The translations under genes were made by a program, and so were the position numbers. Shown here piece after piece: positions 63,627 to 64,000 of a stretch of 64,000 bases of DNA. Position 1 is the first letter of the stretch; each line of letters begins with the position of its first letter. Where the stretch lies: the NCBI RefSeq assembly GCF_019703835.1, contig NZ_AP023055.1, forward strand, positions 558,001 to 622,000, read 5' to 3'. Below the pieces are notes generated by a model. The model saw only the letters and a list, made by a program, of their open reading frames with translations. It was not told where the DNA came from and made no database searches. Origin of the DNA: Thaumasiovibrio subtropicus. GTDB taxonomy: Bacteria > Pseudomonadota > Gammaproteobacteria > Enterobacterales > Vibrionaceae.

Positions 63627-64000
63627 ATGCTGCGTTTACTTACCTCACAGCTCTCGGCCGAGCAACGCGAATTAGGTGATGGGCGAGTGCTAATGTTGGG
63701 CCTAGGCCGATTGCAGGCGTCGTTATTGCTTTTTGTCTTATTACTTTTGATAGGCCTATTGGGGTGGGCAAACCTTGCAGTGATCGAAGCTGCGGCTGTT
63801 GCAAGGGGGAAAGTGACGGTTGAAAGCCGCCCTAAAACCATTCAGCACTTAGAAGGCGGGATTGTTCGCCAAATTTGGATTAATGATGGCCAGTATGTCG
63901 AAGCCGGGGATCGGCTTATCTCCTTAGAATCGGCTGCGGCTCGCTCTCAGTTGAATCGGATGGTGGCACGATGGCAAAGCCATCTCGCCAGAGCCAATCG
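63627..64000 (+). CDS. type I secretion membrane-fusion protein, partial
   Basis: 125 residues present before the window ends. One transmembrane segment (about 33-55), then GKVTVESRPKTIQHLEGGIVRQIWINDGQYVEAGDRL, the HlyD/PrtE-type lipoyl half. It starts two bases after the transporter stop. The outer-membrane component and the exported substrate, if present, lie outside. Confidence 0.92.
   Translation, partial: MLRLLTSQLSAEQRELGDGRVLMLGLGRLQASLLLFVLLLLIGLLGWANLAVIEAAAVARGKVTVESRPKTIQHLEGGIVRQIWINDGQYVEAGDRLISLESAAARSQLNRMVARWQSHLARAN

Overview
The window looks like a chromosomal segment of a marine gammaproteobacterium of the Vibrionaceae (Vibrio, Salinivibrio or a close relative). The grounds are a DUF368/PopT gene, a norR-hcp-hcr block, Vibrio-type integron cassettes with degenerate attC arms, and the intergenic repeat whose core reads CTTGAGGTGGTTTGAG. 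I name no species. No tRNA, rRNA or CRISPR array was seen.

Layout. (1) 1-22.6 kb is core-like chromosome: the end of an SCO1 operon; an IS1182-family element sitting in a transcription terminator; popT; a siroheme-synthase-like gene; small enzymes; a probable envelope polysaccharide or export cluster (9.0-15.2 kb: Sel1-repeat/RCC1-like exported protein, multi-zinc-ribbon protein with a GGDEF-like tail, family 2 glycosyltransferase, membrane-fusion protein); the nitric-oxide regulator norR with the hcp-hcr operon behind a sigma-54 promoter and candidate NorR sites; then a GNAT gene and an ABC-class ATPase gene. (2) 22.85-36.49 kb is a genomic island that splits the native ppiC gene. It encodes a large serine recombinase at its left end, a resolvase-like serine recombinase translationally coupled to a 44-residue zinc-ribbon protein, an IS30 element, a set of eight unrecognised genes divergent from a TetR-type regulator with a candidate operator between, and a type II restriction-modification set with an AlkA-like glycosylase. 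At its right end is a complete second ppiC that would replace the broken one.

(3) 36.6-51.1 kb is a decayed integron: a fragment of an integron integrase that has lost its box I arginine, an IS91-like element (with a frameshifted tyrosine recombinase) interrupted by an ISAs1-family element with a 10-bp target duplication, then about fifteen single-gene cassettes in one orientation. Five remnants of one IS110/IS1111-type element lie at cassette boundaries in attC-like sites, and three of them share the same internal deletion. Cassette products include an RNA 2'-phosphotransferase (KptA), a Nudix protein, a small C-X5-R phosphatase-like protein, two HAD-like proteins, a GNAT enzyme, a DUF2262 protein and many unknowns.

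(4) 51.2-64 kb returns to core-like chromosome: yehS-like DUF1456, an RhlE-type DEAD-box helicase, a DUF2132 protein, class IV adenylate cyclase, acetyltransferases, a periplasmic 5'-nucleotidase, an unknown lipoprotein, a chemotaxis receptor, and the start of a type I secretion operon that runs off the right edge.

How the genes fit together: norR-hcp-hcr is a self-contained nitrosative-stress module. The 9-15 kb cluster has the parts of an inner-membrane synthase plus periplasmic scaffold. The island carries its own integration, maintenance (restriction-modification) and host-gene repair functions. Coordinates of starts reflect ribosome-binding-site and homology judgement; functions rest on motif recognition by eye, not on database searches.
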